The position numbers were made by a program, and so were the translations under genes. This document shows positions 1-6,657 of a stretch of 16,451 nucleotides of DNA, one piece after another. Each line of letters begins with the position of its first letter. The first letter of the stretch is position 1. Under the pieces are notes generated by a model. The model was not told where the DNA came from and searched no databases. It worked only from the letters and a program-made list of their open reading frames with translations. This DNA comes from an uncultured Veillonella sp. (lineage in GTDB: Bacteria > Bacillota > Negativicutes > Veillonellales > Veillonellaceae), in NCBI RefSeq assembly GCF_915069625.1, contig NZ_CAJZFD010000025.1:1-16451 (forward strand), read 5' to 3'.

Positions 1-1
1 T

Positions 2-784
2 ATTACAGATGTAGTTGGTATTCTTGTAAATGGTGGCGATAAGGTAAGCGCTTATATGACTGAAAACTTTGAAGAATCATTAGGCGTAAATTCTCGTTTG
101 CAATTGGCTGAAGCAGAATCCATTTTAAAACATCGTAAAAATGTAGAATTAATGACTGCTGGTGTAACGATTATTGACCCTGATAATACCTATGTAGCAC
201 CAGAGGTTACTGTGGGGGCTGATACAATTCTACATCCTGGTACCGTTTTAGAAGGCAATACGGTTATTGGTGAAAATTGTGAAATTGGACCTCATACACG
301 ATTGACGAATGTAACTGTTGGCAATAATACAGTAATTCATTTTACCTATGGTCATGACTGCGAAGTAAAAGATGGCGTAGATATTGGTCCATATGTTCAT
401 TTGCGTCCTAATACGGTTATTGGCAACAAGGTTCATATTGGTAATTTTGTTGAGGTTAAAAATTCCAATGTTGGGGAAGGCACCAAATTCCCTCATCTAT
501 CCTATATTGGCGATAGTGATGTAGGTTCTGGTGTCAATATCGGTTGCGGTACAATTACGGTAAATTATGACGGAAAAATCAAGCATCGTACAACTATCGG
601 AGACGGTGCATTTGTAGGCTGTAACAGCAATTTGGTAGCACCTGTTACAATTGGTAATTATAGCTATGTAGGTGCAGGTTCTACGATTACAAAAAATGTT
701 CCTGATAAGGCATTAGCTGTAGGTCGCAGTAAGCAAATTGTGAAAGAAAATTGGGTTACAGATGATACTTTCAAAAAGAAATAA
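2..784 (+). CDS. glmU: Bifunctional GlmU, 3' part (UDP-GlcNAc pyrophosphorylase / GlcN-1-P acetyltransferase)
   Basis: Partial gene: the frame is open to the left edge and 260 C-terminal residues are visible out of about 456 usual for GlmU. GlmU acetylates glucosamine-1-phosphate and then uridylylates it to UDP-GlcNAc, the cytoplasmic precursor of peptidoglycan and lipopolysaccharide. The first visible residues (ITDVVGILVNGGDKVSAY) match the end of the N-terminal uridyltransferase domain, and GVNSR supplies the Asn that binds Mg2+ in E. coli GlmU (GVNNR). The rest is a left-handed beta-helix of hexapeptide repeats. It contains NFVEVK, FPHLSYIGD (the His at 494-496 is the probable acetyltransferase base, E. 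coli H363), GCGTITVNYDG and the Lys-rich tail. The ATG at 56 is internal, because homology runs upstream of it. prs follows after 139 nt. Identification is firm; the missing N-terminus cannot be judged. Confidence 0.96.
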   Translation: MTDVVGILVNGGDKVSAYMTENFEESLGVNSRLQLAEAESILKHRKNVELMTAGVTIIDPDNTYVAPEVTVGADTILHPGTVLEGNTVIGENCEIGPHTRLTNVTVGNNTVIHFTYGHDCEVKDGVDIGPYVHLRPNTVIGNKVHIGNFVEVKNSNVGEGTKFPHLSYIGDSDVGSGVNIGCGTITVNYDGKIKHRTTIGDGAFVGCNSNLVAPVTIGNYSYVGAGSTITKNVPDKALAVGRSKQIVKENWVTDDTFKKK

Positions 785-801
785 GAATTTATCAAAAATT
801 T

Positions 802-832
802 TTCACACAAGATAGGAAAAATAGTATACAAT
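802..832 (+). promoter_or_regulatory. prs promoter: Candidate sigma-A promoter for prs
   Basis: TTCACA (802-807) and TATACA (825-830) are separated by 17 nt, a near-consensus vegetative promoter in the AT-rich gap between glmU and prs. TACAAT (827-832) is an alternative -10 with 19-nt spacing. Transcription would start near 837, giving a leader of roughly 87 nt that contains the hairpin at 849-879. There is no clear terminator after glmU, so read-through from glmU is also possible. Confidence 0.5.
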
Positions 833-848
833 AATAAGGCAATAAGGT

Positions 849-879
849 TGTATATCTGTAATATTTCGTTACATATACA
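849..879 (+). promoter_or_regulatory. Bulged stem-loop in the prs 5' leader
   Basis: TGTATAT (849-855), a 2-nt bulge CT, then GTAA (858-861) pair with TTAC (869-872) and ATATACA (873-879). That gives 11 base pairs and a 7-nt loop. GTTAC at 868-872 can alternatively pair with GTAAC at 884-888, which would break the lower hairpin. No U-tract follows, so it is not an ordinary terminator. The pairing is visible directly; a regulatory role is inferred. Confidence 0.4.
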
Positions 880-923
880 TTGAGTAACTAACTAAGATTA
901 CGGAGAAATGAAAGGGTATCAAA

Positions 924-1877
924 ATGGCATTTGAAGACGGCAAAAAACTTAAGATTTTCACAGGTAACGCAAATCCAGAGTTGGCAAAGGAAATTTGTGA
1001 TTATTTAGGTTTGCCTTTAGGTGAAGCATTTGTAGGTCGCTTTAATAATGGCGAAGTACAAATTATGATTGATGAAAGCGTACGTGGCAAAGATGTATTT
1101 ATCATTCAACCAACTAGCTATCCTGTAAACGACAATTTGATGGAATTAATGGTTATGGCTGATGCGTTGAAACGCGCTTCTGCACGCCATATTACTGCTG
1201 TAGTACCTTACTATGGCTATGCTCGCCAAGACCGCAAGACTCGTGGTCGTGAACCAATTACTGCAAAATTAGTAGCAAACTTGATGCAAACTTCTGGTAT
1301 TACACGTCTTGTAACAATTGACTTGCATGCAGGTCAAATCCAAGGCTTCTTTGATGTGCCAGTAGATCATTTATATGGTGCATCCATTTTAGCTAAATAC
1401 ATTAATGAAAAAAATCTTGAAGATGTGATTGTTGTATCTCCAGACCTTGGCGGTGTAACTCGTGCTCGTGATTTGGCTGACCGCATCGGTGCGCCGATCG
1501 CAATTATCGAGAAAAAACGTCCTGAACCAGGCGTAGCTAAAGTTATGAACCTTATTGGCGATGTAAAAGGTAAAAACTGCATCATCGTTGACGATATTGT
1601 AGATACAGCAGGTTCCCTTGTAGAAGGCGCTAAAGCATTAGAAGAATTTGGTGCAAAATCTGTTATGGCTGCTGTTACCCATGCTGTATTAACAGATCCA
1701 GCAAGTGAACGTATTGCAAACTCTAACATTAAAGAGCTTATCGTAACAAACACAATGCCATTACCAGAAAATTGCAAATTAGACAATGTAACTCAATTAT
1801 CTGTAGCTCCATTATTGGGCGAAGCAATTATGCGTATCTTTCATGAAGTTTCAGTAAGTAATTTATTTGATAAATAA
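924..1877 (+). CDS. prs: Ribose-phosphate pyrophosphokinase (PRPP synthase, class I)
   Basis: Transfers pyrophosphate from ATP to ribose-5-phosphate to give PRPP, used for purine, pyrimidine, NAD, His and Trp synthesis; cytoplasmic, usually a hexamer. At 317 residues it has the usual length. Visible signatures are [16 protein letters not shown] (ATP site, R101-Q102-D103), [14 protein letters not shown] with the metal/substrate His at 135, [11 protein letters not shown] (172-182), the flexible-loop EKKRPEPG (K197, R199) and the PRPP-binding VDDIVDTAG (222-230). The start ATG has AAAGGG 7 nt upstream and gives the normal N-terminus. pth follows after 10 nt, so the two are probably co-transcribed. 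The leader carries a candidate promoter and hairpin. Identification is essentially certain. Confidence 0.98.
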   Translation: MAFEDGKKLKIFTGNANPELAKEICDYLGLPLGEAFVGRFNNGEVQIMIDESVRGKDVFIIQPTSYPVNDNLMELMVMADALKRASARHITAVVPYYGYARQDRKTRGREPITAKLVANLMQTSGITRLVTIDLHAGQIQGFFDVPVDHLYGASILAKYINEKNLEDVIVVSPDLGGVTRARDLADRIGAPIAIIEKKRPEPGVAKVMNLIGDVKGKNCIIVDDIVDTAGSLVEGAKALEEFGAKSVMAAVTHAVLTDPASERIANSNIKELIVTNTMPLPENCKLDNVTQLSVAPLLGEAIMRIFHEVSVSNLFDK

Positions 1878-1887
1878 TAGGTGATTC

Positions 1888-2466
1888 TTGAAATTAGTAG
1901 TAGGCCTTGGTAACCCAGGCAAGCAATATGAAGCGACAAAACATAATATTGGATTTATGGTTATCGATGCCATTGCCGATAGCGTACCTCACACGCCTTG
2001 GAAAGAGGAACAACGTGCAGAGGTGTGCAGTATTACTGTAGATGGTGAGAAGGTATTGCTTGTAAAGCCACAAACATTTATGAATGCCAGTGGTGAGTCT
2101 GTCGGTCCCTTGATGCGGTATTATAAGATTGACCCATCTGATGTGTATTGCATTTATGATGATATGGATTTACCGGTAGGCAAATTACGTATTCGACCAA
2201 ATGGTAGTTCTGGTGGGCATAATGGGATTAAATCCTTGATTTCCCATATAGGCACAGAAAACTTTCCGCGTTTCCGCGTAGGCATTGGCCGTCCATTACC
2301 ACAATGGACTGTCATTGATCATGTGTTAGCACCATTTAGTGAAGAATCACAAGAGAAAGTACAAAAGGGTATCAAGAATACTGTGAAAGCTGTATTAGGT
2401 ACTTTAGAGGTGGGCATCGATAAAGGGATGAATCAGTTCAATCCTAAGCGTCGTCCGCAACGATAA
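1888..2466 (+). CDS. pth: Peptidyl-tRNA hydrolase
   Basis: Cleaves peptidyl-tRNA released from stalled ribosomes, recycling tRNA in the cytoplasm. At 192 residues it has the normal length. It opens with MKLVVGLGNPG and carries KHNIGF with the catalytic His at 19. Other family residues are N66 (PQTFMNASG), D91 in YDDMDLPVG and N112 in GGHNGIKS. The start codon is TTG: the in-frame codon two positions upstream is a TGA stop, and GLGNPG must lie near the N-terminus, so TTG at 1888 is the only sensible start. The Shine-Dalgarno sequence AGGTGA (1879-1884) sits unusually close, 3-4 nt away. The gene follows prs by 10 nt and is closed by the hairpin at 2481-2513. Confidence 0.97.
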   Translation: MKLVVGLGNPGKQYEATKHNIGFMVIDAIADSVPHTPWKEEQRAEVCSITVDGEKVLLVKPQTFMNASGESVGPLMRYYKIDPSDVYCIYDDMDLPVGKLRIRPNGSSGGHNGIKSLISHIGTENFPRFRVGIGRPLPQWTVIDHVLAPFSEESQEKVQKGIKNTVKAVLGTLEVGIDKGMNQFNPKRRPQR

Positions 2467-2480
2467 ATAACATGCATAAG

Positions 2481-2513
2481 GGCATGAGTCTCATTGAGAT
2501 TCATGCCTTTTTT
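2481..2513 (+). terminator. Rho-independent terminator after pth
   Basis: GGCATGAGTCTC (2481-2492) pairs with GAGATTCATGCC (2496-2507) over 12 positions with one G-T wobble and a 3-nt loop, followed directly by six T (2508-2513). It ends the glmU-prs-pth block. The Shine-Dalgarno GAGG of the next gene begins only 2 nt after the T-tract, so it may also act as an attenuator for that gene. Confidence 0.9.
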
Positions 2514-2524
2514 ACGAGGTAAAT

Positions 2525-4006
2525 ATGAGTAATCAAGAAAGAATGCCTTTTGTAGAGGCCTTAGAATCATATAAAAAACAACATTTTGTCCCTTTTCATA
2601 CACCAGGCCATAAGATTGGTGTAGAAGCACCTCAACTACTAAAAGACTGGATGGGACCGGCACTACCCTATGACTTAGGTGTTATGTATGCCTTAGATGA
2701 TTTACATGAACCTGAAGGGGAATTAAAAGAGGCTCAGGACTTAACAGCACGGTTATATGGTGCTGATCATTGTTGGTTCTCCATTAATGGTACTACTGCT
2801 TTGATTGAAGCGATGATTATGGGCACTGTAGGTCCTGATGAAACGATTATTATTCCTCGAGAAGCACATCGTTCCGTTATTAGTGGATTAGTGTTATCTG
2901 GTGCGAAGCCTGTTTATATGGATTGCCAATTTGATGATCGGTGGGGGATCCCTTTAGGTGTATCAGAGGGGGATGCTATTAAAACCATGGATGCTCATCC
3001 AGAGGCTAAGGCGATTCTCTTAGTGTATCCAAACTATTATGGTGTAGGTATAGATATTGTAAAGATCGTAAAAGAAGCGCATAAACGAGGGATGGTTGTT
3101 CTTGTTGATGAAGCGCACGGACCTCATTTACCATTTTCAGAAAATTTACCTGTTGAAGCCATTGCGGCAGGTGCAGACTTAGTGGCACAAAGCACGCATA
3201 AATCGGTAGGCTCTTTGACGCAAACCTCTTGGTTATTAGGCCAAGGGGATAAAATCAATCAGCGTCGCATTACGCAAATGCATCAAATGCTACAAAGCAC
3301 TAGTCCCAATTACATATTCCTTGCCTCTTTAGATATGGCGCGTCATCAATTAGCCACTGAAGGTGAGGCGCTAATAAGTCGAACCGTAGAATTGAGCCTA
3401 TATTTGCGTAATGAGCTCAATAAGATTTCAGGTATTACTACTATGGAATATATAGACATTCAAGAACGAGTAGTAAACTATGATTGTACAAAAGTACTAA
3501 TTGATGCTAAAGCACTTGGACTGACAGGTATTGAGTTTGAACGGATGTTACGAGATCATTGTATTGAGGTAGAGTTAGTGCAAGCGCACCATGTGTTAGT
3601 GCTCATTACTATTGGCGATACAAAAGAGTCTGTAACGTCTCTCATTCTAGCAGTACAAGCTATAAGTGATACGATATTACATACATCTAAAGTAGCTAAT
3701 AGTAACGTGGTGGAGAATGCAGAAAATCTTAGTAAAGATTCTTCATTGCTACCAAAACCTATTGTGCGTGTAACTCCTCGCAATGCTATGTATGCTAATC
3801 GTGTGCAAGTGCCTTTACGAGATGCACTGCATCGTATTGCAGGAGAGACTATTGCTTATTATCCACCAGGGATTCCTTGTGTGGCGGTAGGTGAAGAGAT
3901 TAGCTCCTCTGTGTTACAATATATAGAGAATCGGAAGGCTCTAGGGTATGTACCGAATGGAGCCGATGATATGACATTAGAAAAGATCTGGGTGTTACAG
4001 GAGTAA
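2525..4006 (+). CDS. Orn/Lys/Arg decarboxylase family protein, fold type I (YaaO-like)
   Basis: PLP-dependent decarboxylase of a basic amino acid; the substrate (Lys, Arg or Orn) cannot be read from the sequence. It has 493 residues, like the short Firmicutes forms (YaaO/SpeA), and lacks the N-terminal wing domain of the large E. coli inducible enzymes. Visible are FHTPGHK (24-30), LYGADHCWFSINGTTALIEA, DEAHGPH (D195, expected to bind the PLP ring nitrogen, and H198) and STHKSVGSLTQ, where K226 should form the Schiff base with PLP. The C-terminal segment has the family motif YYPPGIPC. ATG 2525 is preceded by GAGG 5 nt upstream. tmk starts 2 nt after the stop, the same neighbour as yaaO in Bacillus. 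I see no convincing promoter between the preceding terminator and the start. Confidence 0.9.
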   Translation: MSNQERMPFVEALESYKKQHFVPFHTPGHKIGVEAPQLLKDWMGPALPYDLGVMYALDDLHEPEGELKEAQDLTARLYGADHCWFSINGTTALIEAMIMGTVGPDETIIIPREAHRSVISGLVLSGAKPVYMDCQFDDRWGIPLGVSEGDAIKTMDAHPEAKAILLVYPNYYGVGIDIVKIVKEAHKRGMVVLVDEAHGPHLPFSENLPVEAIAAGADLVAQSTHKSVGSLTQTSWLLGQGDKINQRRITQMHQMLQSTSPNYIFLASLDMARHQLATEGEALISRTVELSLYLRNELNKISGITTMEYIDIQERVVNYDCTKVLIDAKALGLTGIEFERMLRDHCIEVELVQAHHVLVLITIGDTKESVTSLILAVQAISDTILHTSKVANSNVVENAENLSKDSSLLPKPIVRVTPRNAMYANRVQVPLRDALHRIAGETIAYYPPGIPCVAVGEEISSSVLQYIENRKALGYVPNGADDMTLEKIWVLQE

Positions 4007-4008
4007 TT

Positions 4009-4695
4009 ATGGGGACTTTAATCATATTAGAAGGCGGAGATGGTAGTGGTAAAGCTACGCAAACTAAACTATTAGTAGAACGCTTAACCAAGGAAGGGCA
4101 TGCAGTAAAATCTGTAAGCTTCCCAAACTATGATAGCGGCGCTGCTATGCCTATCAAAATGTATTTAGCCGGTGAATTTGGCAAAGATGTACATGATGTA
4201 AACCCTTATGTGGCAAGCTCTATGTATGCCATAGATCGCTTTGCATCCTTTAGAACTGATTGGGAAGAGTTCTATAAAAATGGGGGCATCATCATTGCAG
4301 ATCGTTATACGACGTCTAATATGGTGCATCAAATGGTAAAATACGACGATCCTAAAGAGCGTACTATTTTTTTAGATTGGCTTGAAGATTTTGAGTTCCA
4401 AAAATTTGGTTTGCCTATACCTGATGCGGTATGTTTACTAGATATGCCGCTCGAAGTGAGTGAAGCCTTAATGGCTGAGCGCACTGGTAAAACGGGTGGT
4501 AATACAGGAGATATTCACGAAGGAAATCATCAATATTTAGTAGCTGTTCATGATGCTTATGAAGAGCTAGTAGAACGCTATCAATGGCACCGAATTCCTT
4601 GTGCCACAAAAGATGATTCTAGTCAATATGCATTGCGTACCATTGAAGAAATTCATAACGATGTATATCAAGCAGTAGTAAATCTACTGCCTTAA
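4009..4695 (+). CDS. tmk: Thymidylate kinase (dTMP kinase)
   Basis: Phosphorylates dTMP to dTDP with ATP, in dTTP synthesis for DNA replication. It has 228 residues, slightly longer than the usual 205-215. P-loop GGDGSGKAT lies at 9-17, the nucleoside-binding YAIDRF at 73-78 and IIADRYTTSNMVHQ at 95-108. A lid-like stretch RTGKTGGNTGDIHE lies at 158-171. The Ala after the P-loop Lys, where Ser or Thr is usual, and the Gly-rich lid resemble a clostridial-type subgroup rather than E. coli Tmk; that comparison is from memory. AGGAG at 3999-4003 lies inside the end of the upstream gene, so translation is probably coupled to the decarboxylase. A terminator follows directly. Product call is firm. 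Confidence 0.93.
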   Translation: MGTLIILEGGDGSGKATQTKLLVERLTKEGHAVKSVSFPNYDSGAAMPIKMYLAGEFGKDVHDVNPYVASSMYAIDRFASFRTDWEEFYKNGGIIIADRYTTSNMVHQMVKYDDPKERTIFLDWLEDFEFQKFGLPIPDAVCLLDMPLEVSEALMAERTGKTGGNTGDIHEGNHQYLVAVHDAYEELVERYQWHRIPCATKDDSSQYALRTIEEIHNDVYQAVVNLLP

Positions 4696-4700
4696 GATAG

Positions 4701-4730
4701 GGCGACTCTTTTAAAAGTCGCCTTTTTCTT
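4701..4730 (+). terminator. Rho-independent terminator after tmk
   Basis: GGCGACT (4701-4707) pairs with AGTCGCC (4716-4722) around CTTTTAAA, followed by TTTTTCTT. It begins 6 nt after the tmk stop codon. Confidence 0.85.
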
Positions 4731-4737
4731 ATATAAT
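4709..4737 (+). promoter_or_regulatory. Candidate promoter for the holB-ricT block
   Basis: A perfect TATAAT (4732-4737) sits 33 nt before the holB start. The matching -35 (TTTTAA, 4709-4714, 17-nt spacing) is poor and lies inside the preceding terminator. Transcription would begin near 4744 and leave a leader of about 27 nt. The -10 is clear; the assignment as a promoter is inference. Confidence 0.4.
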
Positions 4738-4770
4738 ATTAATATTGAGCATGTATTGATAGGAGGGGCT

Positions 4771-5811
4771 ATGACATATTTTGATTCTATAATTGGTCAA
4801 GATTCGATCAAGGCACACCTATCGGAACTTGTAAGTCGCAATGCATTGCCACATAGCCTTTTGTTTTATGGTGAAGCAGGTCTTGGCAAGCTAGATATGG
4901 CAATCGGTTTGGCATCCTTATTATTAGGACGTCAAGTATTCTCTCAACCCAAGGGAGAATCGTATTTAGCTGACGTTAAAGAAGCACGTCTTGCTAATGG
5001 TGAGACTGAAAAACGTATTGAAGCAGAAGGTTTGCCTATCTATATGGATAAGGGCGATGCCTTTTGGATTCGTCCTATGAAGACGACACTAAAGGTGGAA
5101 CAGTGGTATTCCTTATTACAAGACCATCTGTCTGTGGCCGGAAATGGTAACCGTGTAGTTATTGTGGAGGACTTTCACACGGCTAACGCAGTCATGGCAA
5201 ATGCTATGTTAAAAACCATTGAAGAACCGCCTGAACAGGTGTATTTCATCATAATTACGAACAAGATTAACACTGTGTTACCAACTATCATTTCTAGATG
5301 TATGGGCGTTGGCTTTAATAGTGTTGATGTAGATACGATTCGGAAGGCTCTCGTAGCACGAGGGGTTACCGGTGATATAGAACAAGCTCTATTAGCTGGT
5401 CACGGCAATCCACAGTTAGTGGAGAAACTAGCCACTCAAGGTCGCATTGAGATGCTAGAGTTAGCTGTTAAGGTAATGGACATGCTCGCCTTTGAAACAA
5501 GATGGTTTTCTATGATTTCTCTAGCTTGTGAAAGTTTACCTCGTGAAAGTCTAACAGAATTGATGCATTGGTTACGTCTTGTAAGTAGAGATATGATGGC
5601 TCTTAAAATGGGGGCTCAAGACGGACAATTACAAGTACCTATGTACAAAACTCAATTATTACGATTATTACCGCGCTGGTCTATGCAAGCATTGTCTCAG
5701 GTCATTACTGAAACATTGCAAGCGGAACGGGCTTTGCGTTTACATATAAAAACCGCTCTCGTGGTGGACGGTCTTAGTATCGCCCTTCATGATGCTCGGG
5801 AGGAGGATTAA
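4771..5811 (+). CDS. holB: DNA polymerase III subunit delta' (clamp loader), without zinc module
   Basis: Clamp-loader AAA+ subunit that helps load the beta sliding clamp at the replication fork. ATG 4771 gives 346 residues beginning MTYFDSIIGQ. A TTG at 4756 would put the AGGAGG ribosome site (4761-4766) inside the gene, so ATG is preferred. Visible are the IGQ start, Walker-A-like GEAGLGKL (34-41, Leu replacing Ser/Thr), VVIVEDFHT in the Walker B place, AMLKTIEEPP and the SRC motif (175-177). Delta' commonly carries a four-cysteine zinc module just after Walker A. Here no Cys lies between residues 41 and 176, and that segment is replaced by a charged stretch (about 56-100). The weak Walker A agrees with the non-hydrolysing role known for delta'. 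The ricT ATG follows the stop directly. The assignment rests on motifs and on ricT as neighbour. Confidence 0.88.
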   Translation: MTYFDSIIGQDSIKAHLSELVSRNALPHSLLFYGEAGLGKLDMAIGLASLLLGRQVFSQPKGESYLADVKEARLANGETEKRIEAEGLPIYMDKGDAFWIRPMKTTLKVEQWYSLLQDHLSVAGNGNRVVIVEDFHTANAVMANAMLKTIEEPPEQVYFIIITNKINTVLPTIISRCMGVGFNSVDVDTIRKALVARGVTGDIEQALLAGHGNPQLVEKLATQGRIEMLELAVKVMDMLAFETRWFSMISLACESLPRESLTELMHWLRLVSRDMMALKMGAQDGQLQVPMYKTQLLRLLPRWSMQALSQVITETLQAERALRLHIKTALVVDGLSIALHDAREED

Positions 5812-6657
5812 ATGCTAACCATAGTTGGCGTACGCTTTAAAAAGGCTGGGAAGATTTATTATTTTCTGCCTGAACAATTAGAACTATCCGTTGGTGATGG
5901 GGTTATCGTTGAAACGGCACGTGGCGTTGAATACGGTACAGTTGTGATCGGACCAAAAGAGGTCTTTGAAGATACTGTTGTAGCTCCTGTTAAGCCAGTT
6001 ATTAGAAAGGCGACACCAAAGGACTTAAAACAAATTGAGAAGAATAAAGAGCGCGAAGAAAAAGCCTTTGATATTTGTCTCGAAAAAATCGAAAAACGTA
6101 AGTTACCTATGAAACTTATCAATGTGGAATACACATTTGATATGAATAAGATTATATTTTTCTTTACCGCTGATGGTCGTATTGACTTCCGTGAGCTTGT
6201 TAAGGATTTAGCAACAGTATTTAGAACGCGCATCGAGTTGCGTCAAGTCGGTGTCCGCGATGAGGCTAAGGTTTTAAATGGTATCGGCGCTTGTGGTAGA
6301 CCTTTATGCTGTTCTAATTTTTTAGGTGATTTTACACCTGTTTCGATTCGTATGGCTAAGGATCAAAACTTGAGCCTAAACCCTACAAAGATTTCTGGTG
6401 TTTGTGGTCGTTTGATGTGCTGCCTCAATTACGAAGATGATTTGTATAAAAAAGGTGGCGATCTATATGTGAAGAAGGAACGCCCCCAAGCCCCTCAAGA
6501 TGTGGCTCCTCCAGGTATTGGTAAGGAGGTCGTGACCGATGAAGGCATTGGTAAGGTCTTGAAGGTAAATCATCACAAGCATACTGTAAAGGTACAGCTT
6601 GAAGCAGGTCGCACCATTGATTTGAAATGGTCCGAGGTGGCATTGCCTGATGAATGA
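5812..6657 (+). CDS. ricT: PSP1-domain protein RicT (YaaT)
   Basis: RicT/YaaT homologue, 281 residues. In B. subtilis RicT works with RicA and RicF in a complex that carries iron-sulfur clusters and aids RNase Y-dependent mRNA processing. The PSP1 core here has two copies of a cysteine motif: CGRPLCC at 161-167 and CGRLMCC at 198-204, giving six Cys that could hold a metal cluster. A Lys/Glu-rich helical stretch (about 72-98) precedes it, and a short beta-rich tail (about 233-281, GIGKEVVTDEGIGKVLKV) ends the protein. AGGAGG (5801-5806) lies 5 nt before the start, inside holB. The next gene starts 8 nt before this stop. The family call is firm; partner proteins are not in this window. Confidence 0.93.
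   Translation: MLTIVGVRFKKAGKIYYFLPEQLELSVGDGVIVETARGVEYGTVVIGPKEVFEDTVVAPVKPVIRKATPKDLKQIEKNKEREEKAFDICLEKIEKRKLPMKLINVEYTFDMNKIIFFFTADGRIDFRELVKDLATVFRTRIELRQVGVRDEAKVLNGIGACGRPLCCSNFLGDFTPVSIRMAKDQNLSLNPTKISGVCGRLMCCLNYEDDLYKKGGDLYVKKERPQAPQDVAPPGIGKEVVTDEGIGKVLKVNHHKHTVKVQLEAGRTIDLKWSEVALPDE

Noticed and set aside
56..58. ATG as the start of the first gene
   Set aside because: GlmU homology continues in frame upstream to the window edge, so the gene is cut by the window and the ATG is internal.
908..934. Eight-codon reading frame (MKGYQNGI) overlapping the prs start, a possible leader peptide
   Set aside because: Its GGAG is only 2 nt from the ATG, too close for initiation, and the AAAGGG inside it fits the prs start better.
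1367..1786. Long antisense reading frame (139 codons) opposite prs
   Set aside because: It lies wholly opposite a highly conserved gene, resembles no family I know, and shows no obvious ribosome site; other antisense frames in the window are rejected for the same reasons.
2400..2480. Promoter at the end of pth for the decarboxylase
   Set aside because: TTCAAT (2437-2442) has no acceptable -10 at 16-18 nt; nothing better was found.
4756..4770. TTG 4756 as the holB start
   Set aside because: It would place the strong AGGAGG ribosome site inside the coding region; ATG 4771 gives the family N-terminus.
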